Below, in pieces: positions 53,710 to 64,000 of a stretch of 64,000 bases of DNA. Below the pieces are notes generated by a model. That model was not told where the DNA came from. It did no database searches and worked only from the letters and a program-made list of their open reading frames with translations. A program made the translations under genes and the position numbers. Position 1 is the stretch's first letter. Each line of letters starts with the position of its first letter. Source of the stretch: Clostridiales bacterium (lineage in GTDB: Bacteria; Bacillota; Clostridia; Christensenellales; Aristaeellaceae); assembly GCA_012517815.1 (NCBI GenBank), contig JAAYUF010000169.1, positions 45,186 through 109,185 on the forward strand, written 5' to 3'.

Positions 53710-54084
53710 TTACTTTTCGGTGAGGGCGCGGTAGGCGTCGGCGTCCATCAGGGCGACTTTGCCGGTGATCCCCTCCACCTTGACCAGCCAGGCCTCGTAA
53801 GGCTCCTCGTTGATGGTCTGGGGCGCGTCCAGAAGCGTGGCGTTGACGGCGACGACCTTGCCGGTCACGGGGCTGTACACGTCGCTGACGGCCTTCACGC
53901 TTTCCACGTCGGCAAAGGTTTCCCCGGCGGTGACCGTATCGCCCACCTGGGGCAGGTTCACAAACACGAGGTCGCCCAGCTCGCTCTGGGCAAAATCGGA
54001 CAGCCCGACGGTCGCGGTGGTATCGTTTTCAAAGAGCACCCATTCATGGCTTTCGGAGTACAGACGATCGGTTTTGATTTCCAT
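53710..54084 (-). CDS. gcvH: Glycine cleavage system H protein
   Basis: Lipoyl carrier of 124 residues that shuttles the aminomethyl group between P, T and L proteins. The lipoyl lysine is Lys64 in [17 protein letters not shown], and [12 protein letters not shown] opens the domain. Start ATG 54084 has AGGAGGC upstream; the frame extension to 54225 lies in gcvT. Modified presumably by the adjacent LplA. Confidence 0.97.
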   Translation of the reverse strand: MEIKTDRLYSESHEWVLFENDTTATVGLSDFAQSELGDLVFVNLPQVGDTVTAGETFADVESVKAVSDVYSPVTGKVVAVNATLLDAPQTINEEPYEAWLVKVEGITGKVALMDADAYRALTEK

Positions 54085-54139
54085 GGCGGCAGCCTCCTTT
54101 ACTCCTTGGGGGATGGGAACGTCAAACGGGGTTGGGCCG

Positions 54140-55240
54140 TCAGGCCCGGCGGGTATAGAAGGGCAGGGGTACGATTTCCGCCTCGACGCGCGCGCCGCGA
54201 ATTTCCACGGCGAGGGTTTCGCCAACGGTCTGGTGCGCGGCTTCGACCAGCGCCATGGCGACCGGCCCCACGGTGGGGCAGTGCGTGCCGCTGGTGGTGT
54301 GCCCGACCAGCGTTTCGCCCGCGTACACGGGGTAATGCGCGCGCGCGATGCCGCGGCCCTTCATGCGAAGGCCGACGCGGGCGCGCTTTGGAGCGCCTGC
54401 CGAAAGCAGCGCCTCCCGGCCGATGAAGCCGGGCCTGTCCAACTTCACATAGCGCCCGAGAGCCGTTTCCAGCGGGGTGACGCCGTCGTCCATCTCGTGG
54501 CTGTACAGGGGCATCGCGGCTTCCAGCCGGAGGGTGTCGCGGCACCCGAGGCCGCACAGCTGCAGGCCGAAAGGCTCCCCGGCTGCAAGCAGCGCGTCAA
54601 ACAGTTGGGGGGTTTGTCCAGCGGGGGCGTAGAGCTCGAAACCGTCCTCCCCGGTGTAGCCGGTGCGGCTGAGCAGGCAACGCACGCCGCCGACCTCCAC
54701 ATCGGGCAGGAAGCTGTAATACCTGCCCGGCAGCCGCTCCGCGGGCACCAGCGTGGAAAGCAGGGCCTCGGCCCTTGGGCCCTGCAACGCCAGCTGGCCG
54801 TAGCTGTCGGATACGTCCGCGATGCGCACGTCGCCCGCGGATTCGGCCAGGATGTGCTTCACATCCTTATAACGGTTGGCGGCGTTGACGACCATCAGGT
54901 ACTTGTCGGGGGAGAACCGGTACACCAGCACGTCGTCGATCACGCCGCCCTGCGCGTTGAGCATGGGGCTGTAGCGGACGCGCCCGTCCGCCAATGAAGC
55001 CAGATCGTTGCACAGCAGGCGCTGGAGCGCGGTAAGCGCGTCCGGCCCCTCGAAGGAAACCTCCCCCATGTGGCTGACGTCAAACAGCCCCACATTTTCG
55101 CGCACGGCGTTGTGCTCGCGGATGACGCCGGCCTCGTACTGCACGGGCAGCAGATACCCCGCGAAGGGGACGATGCGGCCCCCGTGGGCGACGTGGCGCT
55201 CGTACAGCGGCGTTTTCAGCGGTTCTCCGGTTTCATTCAT
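54140..55240 (-). CDS. gcvT: Glycine cleavage system T protein (aminomethyltransferase)
   Basis: Moves the methylene group from H protein to tetrahydrofolate, releasing ammonia. The 366 residues show [40 protein letters not shown] (catalytic Asp), [12 protein letters not shown] and [20 protein letters not shown], all standard. First gene behind the glycine riboswitch. The start follows AAAAGGAG. Confidence 0.97.
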   Translation of the reverse strand: MNETGEPLKTPLYERHVAHGGRIVPFAGYLLPVQYEAGVIREHNAVRENVGLFDVSHMGEVSFEGPDALTALQRLLCNDLASLADGRVRYSPMLNAQGGVIDDVLVYRFSPDKYLMVVNAANRYKDVKHILAESAGDVRIADVSDSYGQLALQGPRAEALLSTLVPAERLPGRYYSFLPDVEVGGVRCLLSRTGYTGEDGFELYAPAGQTPQLFDALLAAGEPFGLQLCGLGCRDTLRLEAAMPLYSHEMDDGVTPLETALGRYVKLDRPGFIGREALLSAGAPKRARVGLRMKGRGIARAHYPVYAGETLVGHTTSGTHCPTVGPVAMALVEAAHQTVGETLAVEIRGARVEAEIVPLPFYTRRA

Positions 55241-55272
55241 GGCGGTTCCACTCCTTTTGGCAATCTGGACGC

Positions 55273-55327
55273 AAAAAAACAGGCGTCAAAGAAAGGTGGC
55301 GAGGGTTCGCAGCGTTTCTTCGCGCCT
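55273..55327 (-). terminator. Riboswitch-linked attenuator terminator
   Basis: Minus strand AGGCG-GAAGAAA (55315-55327) pairs with TTTCTTT-CGCCT (55281-55294), then seven T (55273-55279). The 5' arm uses the last bases of the second glycine aptamer, so aptamer folding and terminator are mutually exclusive. Confidence 0.85.
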
Positions 55328-55500
55328 CTGTCCGTTTACCTGAAAGTTTCTCCGCATGCCGGCCTGCGCCGTGCGGATTGCCTCTTCGGTGCATCGCTGC
55401 TTTCCAGAGCCTCGTCGGGTCCGGGTCCTTTTGCCTGAGAGCTTGTGCGGGCTTGCACCTTCGGCGGCGGAACCGCCCGTGAGCGTTCCGCTCTCTCCCC
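55325..55500 (-). promoter_or_regulatory. Tandem glycine riboswitch
   Basis: Two glycine aptamers in the gcvT leader. The first has the GCCGAAGG...GCAAG core and CTCTCAGGCAAAAGGAC. A short linker with TCTGGAAAG follows. The second has CACCGAAGAGGCAA and AACTTTCAGGTAAACGGAC closing with AGAGG. Glycine binding should free the gcv operon from termination (ON switch), as in Bacillus. Confidence 0.95.
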
Positions 55501-55542
55501 TGACCGTCAACCGAATGAAACCGTTATTCTGCTGTCAGCGCT

Positions 55543-55571
55543 AGTATAAGGCAGGCGGATGCGGTTGTCAA
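55543..55571 (-). promoter_or_regulatory. gcv operon promoter
   Basis: Minus strand TTGACA (55566-55571) and TATACT (55543-55548) with a 17-base spacer, about 40 bases before the first aptamer. Confidence 0.88.
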
Positions 55572-55738
55572 ACGGAAAAATGGCGTGCGTAGCGCGGGAA
55601 AAGCGCCGTAAGCCGCGGGCGAACGGGGCGGGCGGCACGCGCGAAAGGAGCGCAAACCCGGCGCGGGAAGCGCCCGCGGCGGACCTTTCCGCGCAAGGCC
55701 CGCCGTGCCCGAAAAATCGCCAAACCCGGCCCCGGCCC

Positions 55739-55767
55739 TTGTCAACGGCGCGGTTTCGTTCTATAAT
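55739..55767 (+). promoter_or_regulatory. glnS promoter
   Basis: TTGTCA (55739-55744) and TATAAT (55762-55767) with a 17-base spacer, 57 bases upstream of the glnS start. No T-box motif lies between. Confidence 0.85.
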
Positions 55768-55824
55768 GACAGAATACCGCCGACCGACGAAGGGCGGCTA
55801 CACTTGGAAAGGAAGGTGCACAGC

Positions 55825-57561
55825 ATGGAAACGCCCGTCAAAAAGACGAATTTCATCTGGGACATTATCGAAGAAGATCTCAGGAGCGGGCGGTACCAGC
55901 GCGTGCACACGCGTTTCCCGCCGGAACCCAACGGTTACCTGCACATCGGCCACTGCAAGGCGCTCGTGGCGGATTTTTTAACCGCGGAACGTTTCGGCGG
56001 GCTTACCAACCTGCGCTTTGACGATACCAACCCCGCCAAGGAGGAAACGGAGTTCGTCGAGGGCATCCAGGAGGATATCCGCTGGCTGGGCTTTGACTGG
56101 AAGGGCGGCCTGTTTTTTGCCAGCGAGTATTACCAGCACTGCTACGACATCGCCGCGGACTGGATCCGCCGCGATCTGGCCTATGTGGATCAGCAGACGC
56201 CCGAGCAGGTGCGCCTGAGCCGCGGCACCCTCACCGAGCCCGGCAGGGACAGCCCCTGGCGCAACCGCCCGGCGGAGGAAAGCCTGCGCCTGTTTGAAGA
56301 AATGAAGGCGGGCAAGCATCCCGAGGGCAGCATGATCCTTCGCATGAAGATCGATATGAAAAGCCCCAACATCAACCTGCGCGATCCGGCCATGTACCGA
56401 ATCCTGTTTAAGGAGCACCACCGCACCGGCAGCGAATGGTGCATCTACCCGATGTACGATTTCGCCCACCCCATCGGGGACGCACTGGAAAAGATCACCC
56501 ACAGCCTGTGCAGCCTGGAGTACGAGGATCATCGCCCGCTGTACGAATGGGTGGTGGACCACGCGCAGAACATGCTGCCCGGCTCCCCGCGGCAGATCGA
56601 GTTCAGCCGCCTGAACCTGACGCGCACCATCATGAGCAAGCGCTACCTGCGCATGCTGGTGGAGGGCGGCTACGTTTCCGGCTGGGACGATCCCCGCATG
56701 CCCACGCTGTGCGCCCTGCGCCGCCGCGGCTATACGCCGGAGGGCATCCGCGACTTTGTCGACCGCATCGGCCTGGCCAAGGCGGACAGCGTGGTGGATC
56801 TCGCGCTTTTGGAGCACTGCGTGCGCGAAAATCTGGGCGCGTCCGCGCCCCGCGCCATGGCGGTGCTGCGCCCGCTCAAGCTGGTGCTCACCAACTGGCC
56901 CGAGGGCCAGCGCGACGAGCTGCCCATGGAAAACCATCCCGACCACCCGGAGATGGGCACGCATACCGCCGTACTCACCCGGGAGCTGTACATCGAGCGG
57001 GAGGATTTCATGGAAGTGCCCGCCAAAAAGTACTTCCGGCTGTTCCTGGGCGGAGAGGTGCGGCTCAAGAGCGCCTACATCATCCGCGCCGACCGCTGCG
57101 ATAAGGACGAAAACGGCGAAGTGACCTGCGTGTACGGAACCGTCGATCTGGACACCCGCAACGGCAGCGAGGGCGCCAACCGCAAGGTGAAGGGCACGCT
57201 CCACTGGGTGAGCGCGACCGAAAACCTGCCCGTGGAAGCCCGCCTGTACGAGCCGCTGCTGGTGGAGGAAACCGCGCAGGCGGAGGAAGCCGTGGCCGAG
57301 GCGGAGGAACCCGCCGGCGAGGACGCGCCCGTGCCCGCGGGTACGCTCAAGAAGGATTTGATCAAGCGCCTGAACCCCAACAGCGTGGACATCTGCCGCG
57401 GCTACATGGAAACCTCGCTGGGCGGCGCGCGGGTGGGGGACAAGTTCCAGTTCCTGCGCATGGGTTATTTCTGCAAGGACCCGGATTCCACGCAGGAACT
57501 GGCCGTGTTCAACCGCGTGGTGGGGCTGAAGGACAGCTTTAAGAAGGAAGTTCAGGCCTGA
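55825..57561 (+). CDS. glnS: Glutaminyl-tRNA synthetase
   Basis: Charges tRNA-Gln with glutamine directly. The 578-residue class I enzyme shows RFPPEPNGYLHIGHCKA (HIGH at 40-43) and the KMSKS-equivalent IMSKRYL. GlnRS-specific blocks are LRFDDTNPAKEETEFV and VSGWDDPRMPTLCALRRRGY. The C-terminal anticodon-binding barrels contain an acidic insertion of about 25 residues (EETAQAEEAVAEAEEPAG region) not seen in E. coli GlnRS. Start ATG 55825 follows GGAAAGGAAGG; the frame extension to 55705 runs over the promoter. GlnRS is patchy in Bacillota, which mostly use the GatCAB route. Confidence 0.96.
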   Translation: METPVKKTNFIWDIIEEDLRSGRYQRVHTRFPPEPNGYLHIGHCKALVADFLTAERFGGLTNLRFDDTNPAKEETEFVEGIQEDIRWLGFDWKGGLFFASEYYQHCYDIAADWIRRDLAYVDQQTPEQVRLSRGTLTEPGRDSPWRNRPAEESLRLFEEMKAGKHPEGSMILRMKIDMKSPNINLRDPAMYRILFKEHHRTGSEWCIYPMYDFAHPIGDALEKITHSLCSLEYEDHRPLYEWVVDHAQNMLPGSPRQIEFSRLNLTRTIMSKRYLRMLVEGGYVSGWDDPRMPTLCALRRRGYTPEGIRDFVDRIGLAKADSVVDLALLEHCVRENLGASAPRAMAVLRPLKLVLTNWPEGQRDELPMENHPDHPEMGTHTAVLTRELYIEREDFMEVPAKKYFRLFLGGEVRLKSAYIIRADRCDKDENGEVTCVYGTVDLDTRNGSEGANRKVKGTLHWVSATENLPVEARLYEPLLVEETAQAEEAVAEAEEPAGEDAPVPAGTLKKDLIKRLNPNSVDICRGYMETSLGGARVGDKFQFLRMGYFCKDPDSTQELAVFNRVVGLKDSFKKEVQA

Positions 57562-57651
57562 CCATCGGCCTCCGGCCGGCGGCGCGGCCGCGACGCCCGC
57601 CCGGACGGGCGCTTTCGGGCCGAGCAATGTAAATAGGAAAGGAACCTGCCC

Positions 57652-59109
57652 ATGTCGGAGATACGCACCCGGTTTGCCCCCAGCCCCACGGGCTACCTGC
57701 ACCTGGGCGGCCTGCGCACCGCCCTGTACACATACCTTTTCGCCCGTAAAAACAAGGGCACGTTTATCCTGCGCATCGAGGATACCGATCAGGAGCGCGA
57801 GGTGCCCGGCGCCGTGGAGCTGATCTACCAGAGCATGCGCGAGGCGGGGCTTACGTACGATGAAGGCCCGGATGTGGGCGGGGATTACGGCCCCTATATC
57901 CAAACCCAGCGGCGGGATTTGTACCTGCCATGGGCGATGAAGCTGCTGGAGACCGGGGCGGCGTACCCCTGTTTCTGCACCCGCGAGGAGCTTCAGGAGC
58001 GGCGCGACGCCGCCACCGCGCGCGGCGAGCAGTTCAAGTACGACAAGCATTGCCTGCACATCCCGCGCGACGAGGCCAAACGGCGGATGGAAAGCGGCGA
58101 GCCTTTCGTGATCCGCCAGAACATCCCCCAAACCGGCACCGCGAGCTTTGAGGACGCGCTGTTCGGCCATGTGGAAGCCCCCTGCGACACGCTGGACGAC
58201 AACGTGCTCATCAAGGCGGACGGGCTGCCCACCTACAATTTCGCCAATGTGGTGGACGACCACCTGATGGGCATCACCCACGTGATGCGCGGCACGGAGT
58301 ACTTAAGCTCCACCCCCAAGTATAACCTCCTCTACGAGGCCTTCGGCTGGCAGCCGCCCACGTACGTGCACCTGCCCGTCGTGATGAAGGACGCCACGCG
58401 CAAGCTTTCCAAGCGCTACGGCGACCCGAGCTTTGAGGATCTGCTGGCGCAGGGCTATGTAAAGGAAGCGATCATCAACTTTATCGCCCTGCTGGGCTGG
58501 TGCCCCAAGGAGGAGCGGGAGTTTTTCACCCTGCCCGAGCTGGTGGACGCGTTCGAGCTGGAGGGGCTTTCCAAATCCCCGGCCATCTTCAACATGGAAA
58601 AGCTGGTGTGGTTCAACAGCGAGTACATCAAGCGCATGCCGTTTGAGGAGTACCTGCGCAGGGCGACGCCGTGGTTTGAGCAGGCGCTGGCCGGCCGGGG
58701 CGTGGATTACCGCAGGCTGGCCGAGCTGATGCACAGCCGCACCGAGGTTTTTAACCGCGTGCCCGAGATGGTGCGCTTTCTGGCGGAGCTCCCGCCCTAC
58801 GAGCTGGAGCTTTACACCCATAAAAAAATGAAAACCGACCCGGAAACCAGCCTGAGGGCCCTGTTGCTAGCGCGCCCCGCGCTCGCGGGGCTTGCGGACT
58901 TTTCCGAGGAGCCGCTTAAGGTTTGCCTGATGGGGCTTGCGGAAGAGCAGGGTTTGAAAACCGGCCAGATGATGTGGCCGGTGCGCGTGGCGATCAGCGG
59001 TCTGGCCAACACCCCGGGCGGCGCGACGGAGATCGCTTACCTGCTGGGGAGGGACGAGACGCTCAGGCGCATCGACATCGGCATCGCCAGGCTGCAGGGG
59101 CAGGCGTAA
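57652..59109 (+). CDS. gltX: Glutamyl-tRNA synthetase
   Basis: Charges tRNA-Glu; class I enzyme of 485 residues. RTRFAPSPTGYLHLGGLRTA holds the HIGH-type motif, FILRIEDTDQEREV follows, and the KMSKS-type motif is KLSKRYGD near residue 247. CFCTREELQERR marks the zinc-like insertion, with C-x-C but without the later Cys/His ligands seen in E. coli. The C-terminal helical anticodon domain is complete. The start follows AGGAAAGGA, 90 bases after glnS; a small hairpin (about 57592-57610) lies between. Confidence 0.97.
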   Translation: MSEIRTRFAPSPTGYLHLGGLRTALYTYLFARKNKGTFILRIEDTDQEREVPGAVELIYQSMREAGLTYDEGPDVGGDYGPYIQTQRRDLYLPWAMKLLETGAAYPCFCTREELQERRDAATARGEQFKYDKHCLHIPRDEAKRRMESGEPFVIRQNIPQTGTASFEDALFGHVEAPCDTLDDNVLIKADGLPTYNFANVVDDHLMGITHVMRGTEYLSSTPKYNLLYEAFGWQPPTYVHLPVVMKDATRKLSKRYGDPSFEDLLAQGYVKEAIINFIALLGWCPKEEREFFTLPELVDAFELEGLSKSPAIFNMEKLVWFNSEYIKRMPFEEYLRRATPWFEQALAGRGVDYRRLAELMHSRTEVFNRVPEMVRFLAELPPYELELYTHKKMKTDPETSLRALLLARPALAGLADFSEEPLKVCLMGLAEEQGLKTGQMMWPVRVAISGLANTPGGATEIAYLLGRDETLRRIDIGIARLQGQA

Positions 59110-59199
59110 CCGCACGAGCGGCACGCCGTCGCGCATGCGGGCATGCCCGCGAACGTCGCTGAATGCGGCGGGAACGCGGGGGGGGTGTGGCGCGGCCTG

Positions 59200-59535
59200 C
59201 CAGGCGAAGCAGACGTCGCCGCCAACCGGCATGGCCGGTGGAACGCGCATCCGGCGGAAACCTTGCGCCGTCCGGCGACGTAACCGGCGAAGGCGCGGGG
59301 CTTCCAAGCGGCATGGGCAATGGAAAGCCGCGCCGCTTGCAACGCACCAGGGCGCGGACCGGCGAAAGCCGGGGCACGCTAAAAGGCACGCCCACTTGCA
59401 AAGCGCGCCGACGGGACGCCGCAGGGCGCGGACCGGCGAAGTCCGAGGCACGATAAAGGCACGCCCGCTTGCAAAGCGCGCCGACGGGAACGCCGCAGGG
59501 CGCGGACCGGCGAAGGCCGGGGCACGTTTGCAGGC
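59200..59535. repeat. 74-bp tandem repeat array
   Basis: AGGGCGCGGACCGGCGAA starts at 59349, 59423 and 59497, an exact 74-base period. The first two units are about 90 percent identical over full length; the third is cut after about 35 bases. A degenerate copy precedes (59275-59348). The first and third carry a 5-bp hairpin (CCGGC/GCCGG, first at 59359-59372 with a GAAA loop). The period is not a multiple of three, so it is not coding. Confidence 0.8.
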
Positions 59536-59674
59536 AGGCGCAGCCGAATACCCGGCTTGCCCCCATGCCCAAAGGCATGGGACCGGCGCGCGAAGCGGGG
59601 GCCGGGTCACCTTCCGTAACAAACAATTCAGCACACGCCCGCCATGGGCGTCGATCAGGTAAGGAGCAAGCAGC
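59536..59674 (+). other. leuS leader with perfect hairpin
   Basis: CCCATGCC (59562-59569) pairs with GGCATGGG (59574-59581) around CAAA, inside a wider GC-rich pairing. No T-box sequence (such as GGTGGNACCGCG) is present. No promoter boxes could be fixed. Confidence 0.45.
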
Positions 59675-62101
<2,427 letters not shown>

Positions 62102-62143
62102 CGGGCCGCCGGAAAACGGCGCCACGGCAAACCCGACGAAACC

Positions 62144-62178
62144 GGCCGGCCGCGCGGAGCTGATCCGCTCGGCCGGCC
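62144..62178 (+). terminator. Long hairpin after leuS, terminator candidate
   Basis: GGCCGGCCG (62144-62152) pairs with CGGCCGGCC (62170-62178), and GCGGA with TCCGC inside, giving 14 pairs with one mismatch. No T-tract follows, so termination is likely but not certain. Confidence 0.6.
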
Positions 62179-62245
62179 TTCGGCTGCCCGCGGCGCGCGA
62201 ATCGCTGCTTTGGGCGGGCCGACCGTCGCTTTGAAACGGGACTGC

Positions 62246-62274
62246 TTTCCAAGACGCCCGGCCTGCGGTATAAT
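62246..62274 (+). promoter_or_regulatory. Promoter of the YtrB-like ABC operon
   Basis: TTTCCA (62246-62251) and TATAAT (62269-62274) with a 17-base spacer, about 50 bases upstream of the ABC gene. Confidence 0.65.
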
Positions 62275-62325
62275 GGCAGCATCCGGAAACGGAACCCAAG
62301 ACGCGAAAGATATGGAGAGGGAACC

Positions 62326-63264
62326 ATGATGCAAACCAATGGAAATCCGCAGCCGCGGGCCGAGGGCGAGGCCATGCTGCGCGTGAACGGCGTCAGCCGG
62401 CGCTTCCGCGCGACGAAGGCGCTCAACGATCTGACGCTTGCGATCCCGTCCGGGAAGATCGTGGGGCTGTTGGGGCGAAACGGCGCTGGCAAGAGCACGC
62501 TGCTGCGCATCGCGGGCGGCATGCTCAGACCCAACGCCGGCGAGGTGCTGCTGGAAGGCGAAACGGTGTACGACCGGACGCGGGCGCTGGGCAAGCTCTG
62601 CATGATCGGGGACACGCCCGATTTCGGCCACCTGAACAAGATTGGCGATCTGTTTTACGTGTGCGCGGGGCTGTTTCCCAACTGGAGCGAGGCGTACGCG
62701 CGCGAGCTGGTCGGGCGGTTTGAGCTGCCCATGAACAAGCGTATGAAAACCTTCAGCCGCGGCATGCAAACGGGCCTGATGCTGTGCGTGGGCCTGGCCA
62801 GCGGGGCGGAGCTGACCGTGTTTGACGAGCCCAGCCTGGGCCTGGACGCGGTGCTTCGGGAGCGGTTTTACGATCTGCTGCTGAGCGACCGGCAAGCCCA
62901 CCCCGGGCGCACCTATCTGGTTTCCACGCACCTGATTGACGAGGTCACGCGCGCGCTGGACTACGCCGTGCTGATCGACGCGGGGCGGCTGCTGTGCGCG
63001 GGGACGCTGGCTGAACTTCGCAGCGGCTACCTGAGCGTTTCCGGCGCGCCGGAGGCCGTGCGCGAGCTGACCGAGGGGCTGACCGTCCTCAAGGAAGAGG
63101 AAACGGCCGGCTCGCTGGTGCGCCACGTGAAGTTGGCCGACGGGGCCGGGCAGGCCCGCATCGAGGGCGACCCCCGCGTGCGCACCGCGCCCATCAGCCT
63201 GCAGCGGCTGTTTGTATTCCTGACCGAAGAAGAGGAGGCGGAGCGCCATGCAGCAAACGCTTGA
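62326..63264 (+). CDS. ABC transporter ATP-binding protein, YtrB-like
   Basis: ATPase of 312 residues for an exporter or membrane-stress ABC system. Walker A GRNGAGKSTLLRIAGG lies near residue 48. The signature is the divergent FSRGMQTGL rather than LSGGQ, as in YtrB-type proteins, and Walker B is LTVFDEPSLGLD. YLVSTHLIDEVTRALDYAVL is the switch His with the typical LIDE block. The C-terminal domain (about 215-312) is extra to the core ATPase. Start ATG 62326 follows GAGAGGG. It overlaps the permease gene by 17 bases. No GntR-type regulator (YtrA) is present upstream, though one usually accompanies such operons. Confidence 0.88.
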   Translation: MMQTNGNPQPRAEGEAMLRVNGVSRRFRATKALNDLTLAIPSGKIVGLLGRNGAGKSTLLRIAGGMLRPNAGEVLLEGETVYDRTRALGKLCMIGDTPDFGHLNKIGDLFYVCAGLFPNWSEAYARELVGRFELPMNKRMKTFSRGMQTGLMLCVGLASGAELTVFDEPSLGLDAVLRERFYDLLLSDRQAHPGRTYLVSTHLIDEVTRALDYAVLIDAGRLLCAGTLAELRSGYLSVSGAPEAVRELTEGLTVLKEEETAGSLVRHVKLADGAGQARIEGDPRVRTAPISLQRLFVFLTEEEEAERHAANA

Positions 63265-64000
63265 ACGGAACTGGTGGCAAAACGCGCGTATGAACGGCGT
63301 GCTGCGCTACCAGTGGAAGGCGCTCAGCAGTCTGCTGGGCTGGGCGACGCTGATCCTGCTGGCATCCCAGCTGATTTCCCTGTTGTTCCCCCTGCTGACG
63401 GGAGAACCGTACCCCTATACGGGCGTATACGCGGACTTAAGCGTGACGCTGGTCGTCGCGCTGATTGAGAGCGCCATTGCCGCGGGCAAGAGCACACGAT
63501 TTCTGCTTCGGTTTGGCACCTCGCGGCTCGGGGTGTGGCTGGGCACGCTCATGGGCCTTTTGGCCGGCATGGTAGCCATGCTGCTGGCGACCCTCGCCGT
63601 CAGCATGCTCACCGGCGGGCTAGTGTTGGCGCTTTCCTCCGCGATGCCCGACAAATTCGCGGTCAAGAGCCTGTTTGAAGATCTGCAGGGCGGCGCGTTG
63701 TACAGCCGCACGCTTGGCACGGCGCTTTCCGACCTGCCCACGCTGATCCTCTACACGCTGGAGTGGACGTGCATTTTCTACCTGCTGGGCGCCTGCCTGC
63801 GCCGCAACCGCGGGCTGACCATCACCATCATCGTAGGCGTGCCGATGCTTCTGATGATCCTCACGCTGATCCCGGCGGTGCGCCATGCGGCCAATGTGAT
63901 CCAGAGCGAGAACGATACGCAGATCATGCTGCTGGGCCTGCAGTGGATGAAATACCTGAGCGACTTCATGCGGTTTGTGCGCCAGCAGTGGCCGGTGATC
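63248..64000 (+). CDS. ABC transporter permease, partial (cut by window end)
   Basis: An open frame runs from ATG 63248 to the window edge (251 codons, no stop). GGAG lies just upstream, and the start is inside the ATPase gene (17-base overlap), so the two are translationally coupled. Membrane segments are clear: WATLILLASQLISLLFPLL, LMGLLAGMVAMLLATLAVSM, then WTCIFYLLGACLR and ITIIVGVPMLLMILTLIP. The N-terminal cytoplasmic stretch (QQTLERNWWQNARMNGVLRY) resembles YtrC/D-type permeases. Substrate unknown. Confidence 0.82.
   Translation, partial: MQQTLERNWWQNARMNGVLRYQWKALSSLLGWATLILLASQLISLLFPLLTGEPYPYTGVYADLSVTLVVALIESAIAAGKSTRFLLRFGTSRLGVWLGTLMGLLAGMVAMLLATLAVSMLTGGLVLALSSAMPDKFAVKSLFEDLQGGALYSRTLGTALSDLPTLILYTLEWTCIFYLLGACLRRNRGLTITIIVGVPMLLMILTLIPAVRHAANVIQSENDTQIMLLGLQWMKYLSDFMRFVRQQWPVI

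Noticed and set aside
52291..54426. A 711-codon open frame on the plus strand
   Set aside because: Antisense to gcvPA and gcvH; shadow composition.
55978..58281. A 767-codon open frame on the minus strand
   Set aside because: It is antisense to glnS and gltX, both full-length and certain. Its His/Val/Gln-rich translation with no domain is typical of GC-rich shadow frames.
59349..59535. CRISPR array
   Set aside because: The 74-base units are repeated as a whole without unique spacers, there are only three, and no cas gene is present.
59536..59674. T-box riboswitch upstream of leuS (also checked for glnS and serC)
   Set aside because: No GGTGGNACCGCG-type antiterminator sequence and no terminator with competing stem before the start codons.

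Overview
The window is GC-rich chromosomal DNA from an anaerobic bacterium of the Bacillota, probably class Clostridia. The evidence is AGGAGG-type ribosome binding sites, consensus sigma-A promoters, a glycine cleavage system with P-protein split into gcvPA and gcvPB behind a tandem glycine riboswitch, feoA-feoB with a small Cys-rich membrane protein and an anaerobic RNR-activase, a C+ form of L28, and Clostridia-type families (DUF5711, DUF1653, DUF6483, CvpA, YtrB-like ABC). The placement comes from gene content only; no rRNA or tRNA gene was found. There is no prophage, CRISPR array or transposase gene. Intergenic DNA is unusually rich in hairpins and short repeats.

Layout. 1-3520 (+): end of an FGGY sugar kinase, a TIM-barrel hydrolase-like protein and an M20 deacylase, the last two translationally coupled. 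3687-6003 (-): serC-serA for serine synthesis, with a promoter and a 20-bp palindrome upstream. 6734-8622 (-): YbiT-like ABC-F protein plus DUF1653. 8747-12957: a small secreted protein (-), argH (+) and a GT39-like membrane glycosyltransferase (+). 13073-15888 (-): DUF5711, CvpA and M19 dipeptidase operon. 16353-16577 (-): rpmB. 16963-19746 (-): TrxR-like oxidoreductase, lipoprotein and DUF3298 protein. 19974-20825 (+): DUF5131 protein. 21065-23656 (-): DUF6483 and a second ABC-F protein. 23899-30493 (+): four tightly packed genes, namely a secreted protein, a 1021-residue membrane protein with an array of 37-residue repeats, an acyltransferase and an M29 aminopeptidase. 30637-31668 (+): gap. 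32176-38099 (-): asparaginase, nrdG, a FeoB-associated protein, feoB, feoA and a UGT-type glycosyltransferase. 38785-40375 (-): thiN, rpsI and rplM. 41099-47006 (-): oppB-C-D-F and a separately promoted oppA. 47193-47900: a structured repeat region. 47905-55571 (-): lpd, lplA, gcvPB, gcvPA, gcvH, gcvT and the glycine riboswitch. 55825-62101 (+): glnS, gltX and leuS, with a 74-bp tandem repeat before leuS. 62326-64000 (+): YtrB-like ABC ATPase and its permease, cut by the window end.

How the genes work together. The 47.9-55.6 kb block is a complete glycine-oxidation module. It has T, P1, P2 and H proteins, the lipoate ligase that modifies H, and the dihydrolipoamide dehydrogenase (L protein), with expression set by glycine through a riboswitch whose terminator overlaps the second aptamer. 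serA/serC supply serine, the glycine precursor. The opp genes import peptides, and the M29, M20 and M19 peptidases would process peptides and amino-acid conjugates. Three aminoacyl-tRNA synthetase genes lie in a row; having GlnRS beside GluRS implies direct charging of tRNA-Gln.

The best candidates for something undescribed are the 23.9-30.5 kb repeat-protein/acyltransferase locus, the hairpin-rich element bounded by 58-bp direct repeats at 47.37-47.80 kb, the 74-bp repeat array at 59.3-59.5 kb, the palindromic operator over the oppA promoter, and a YbiT-like ABC-F protein whose second ATPase site has lost key residues.
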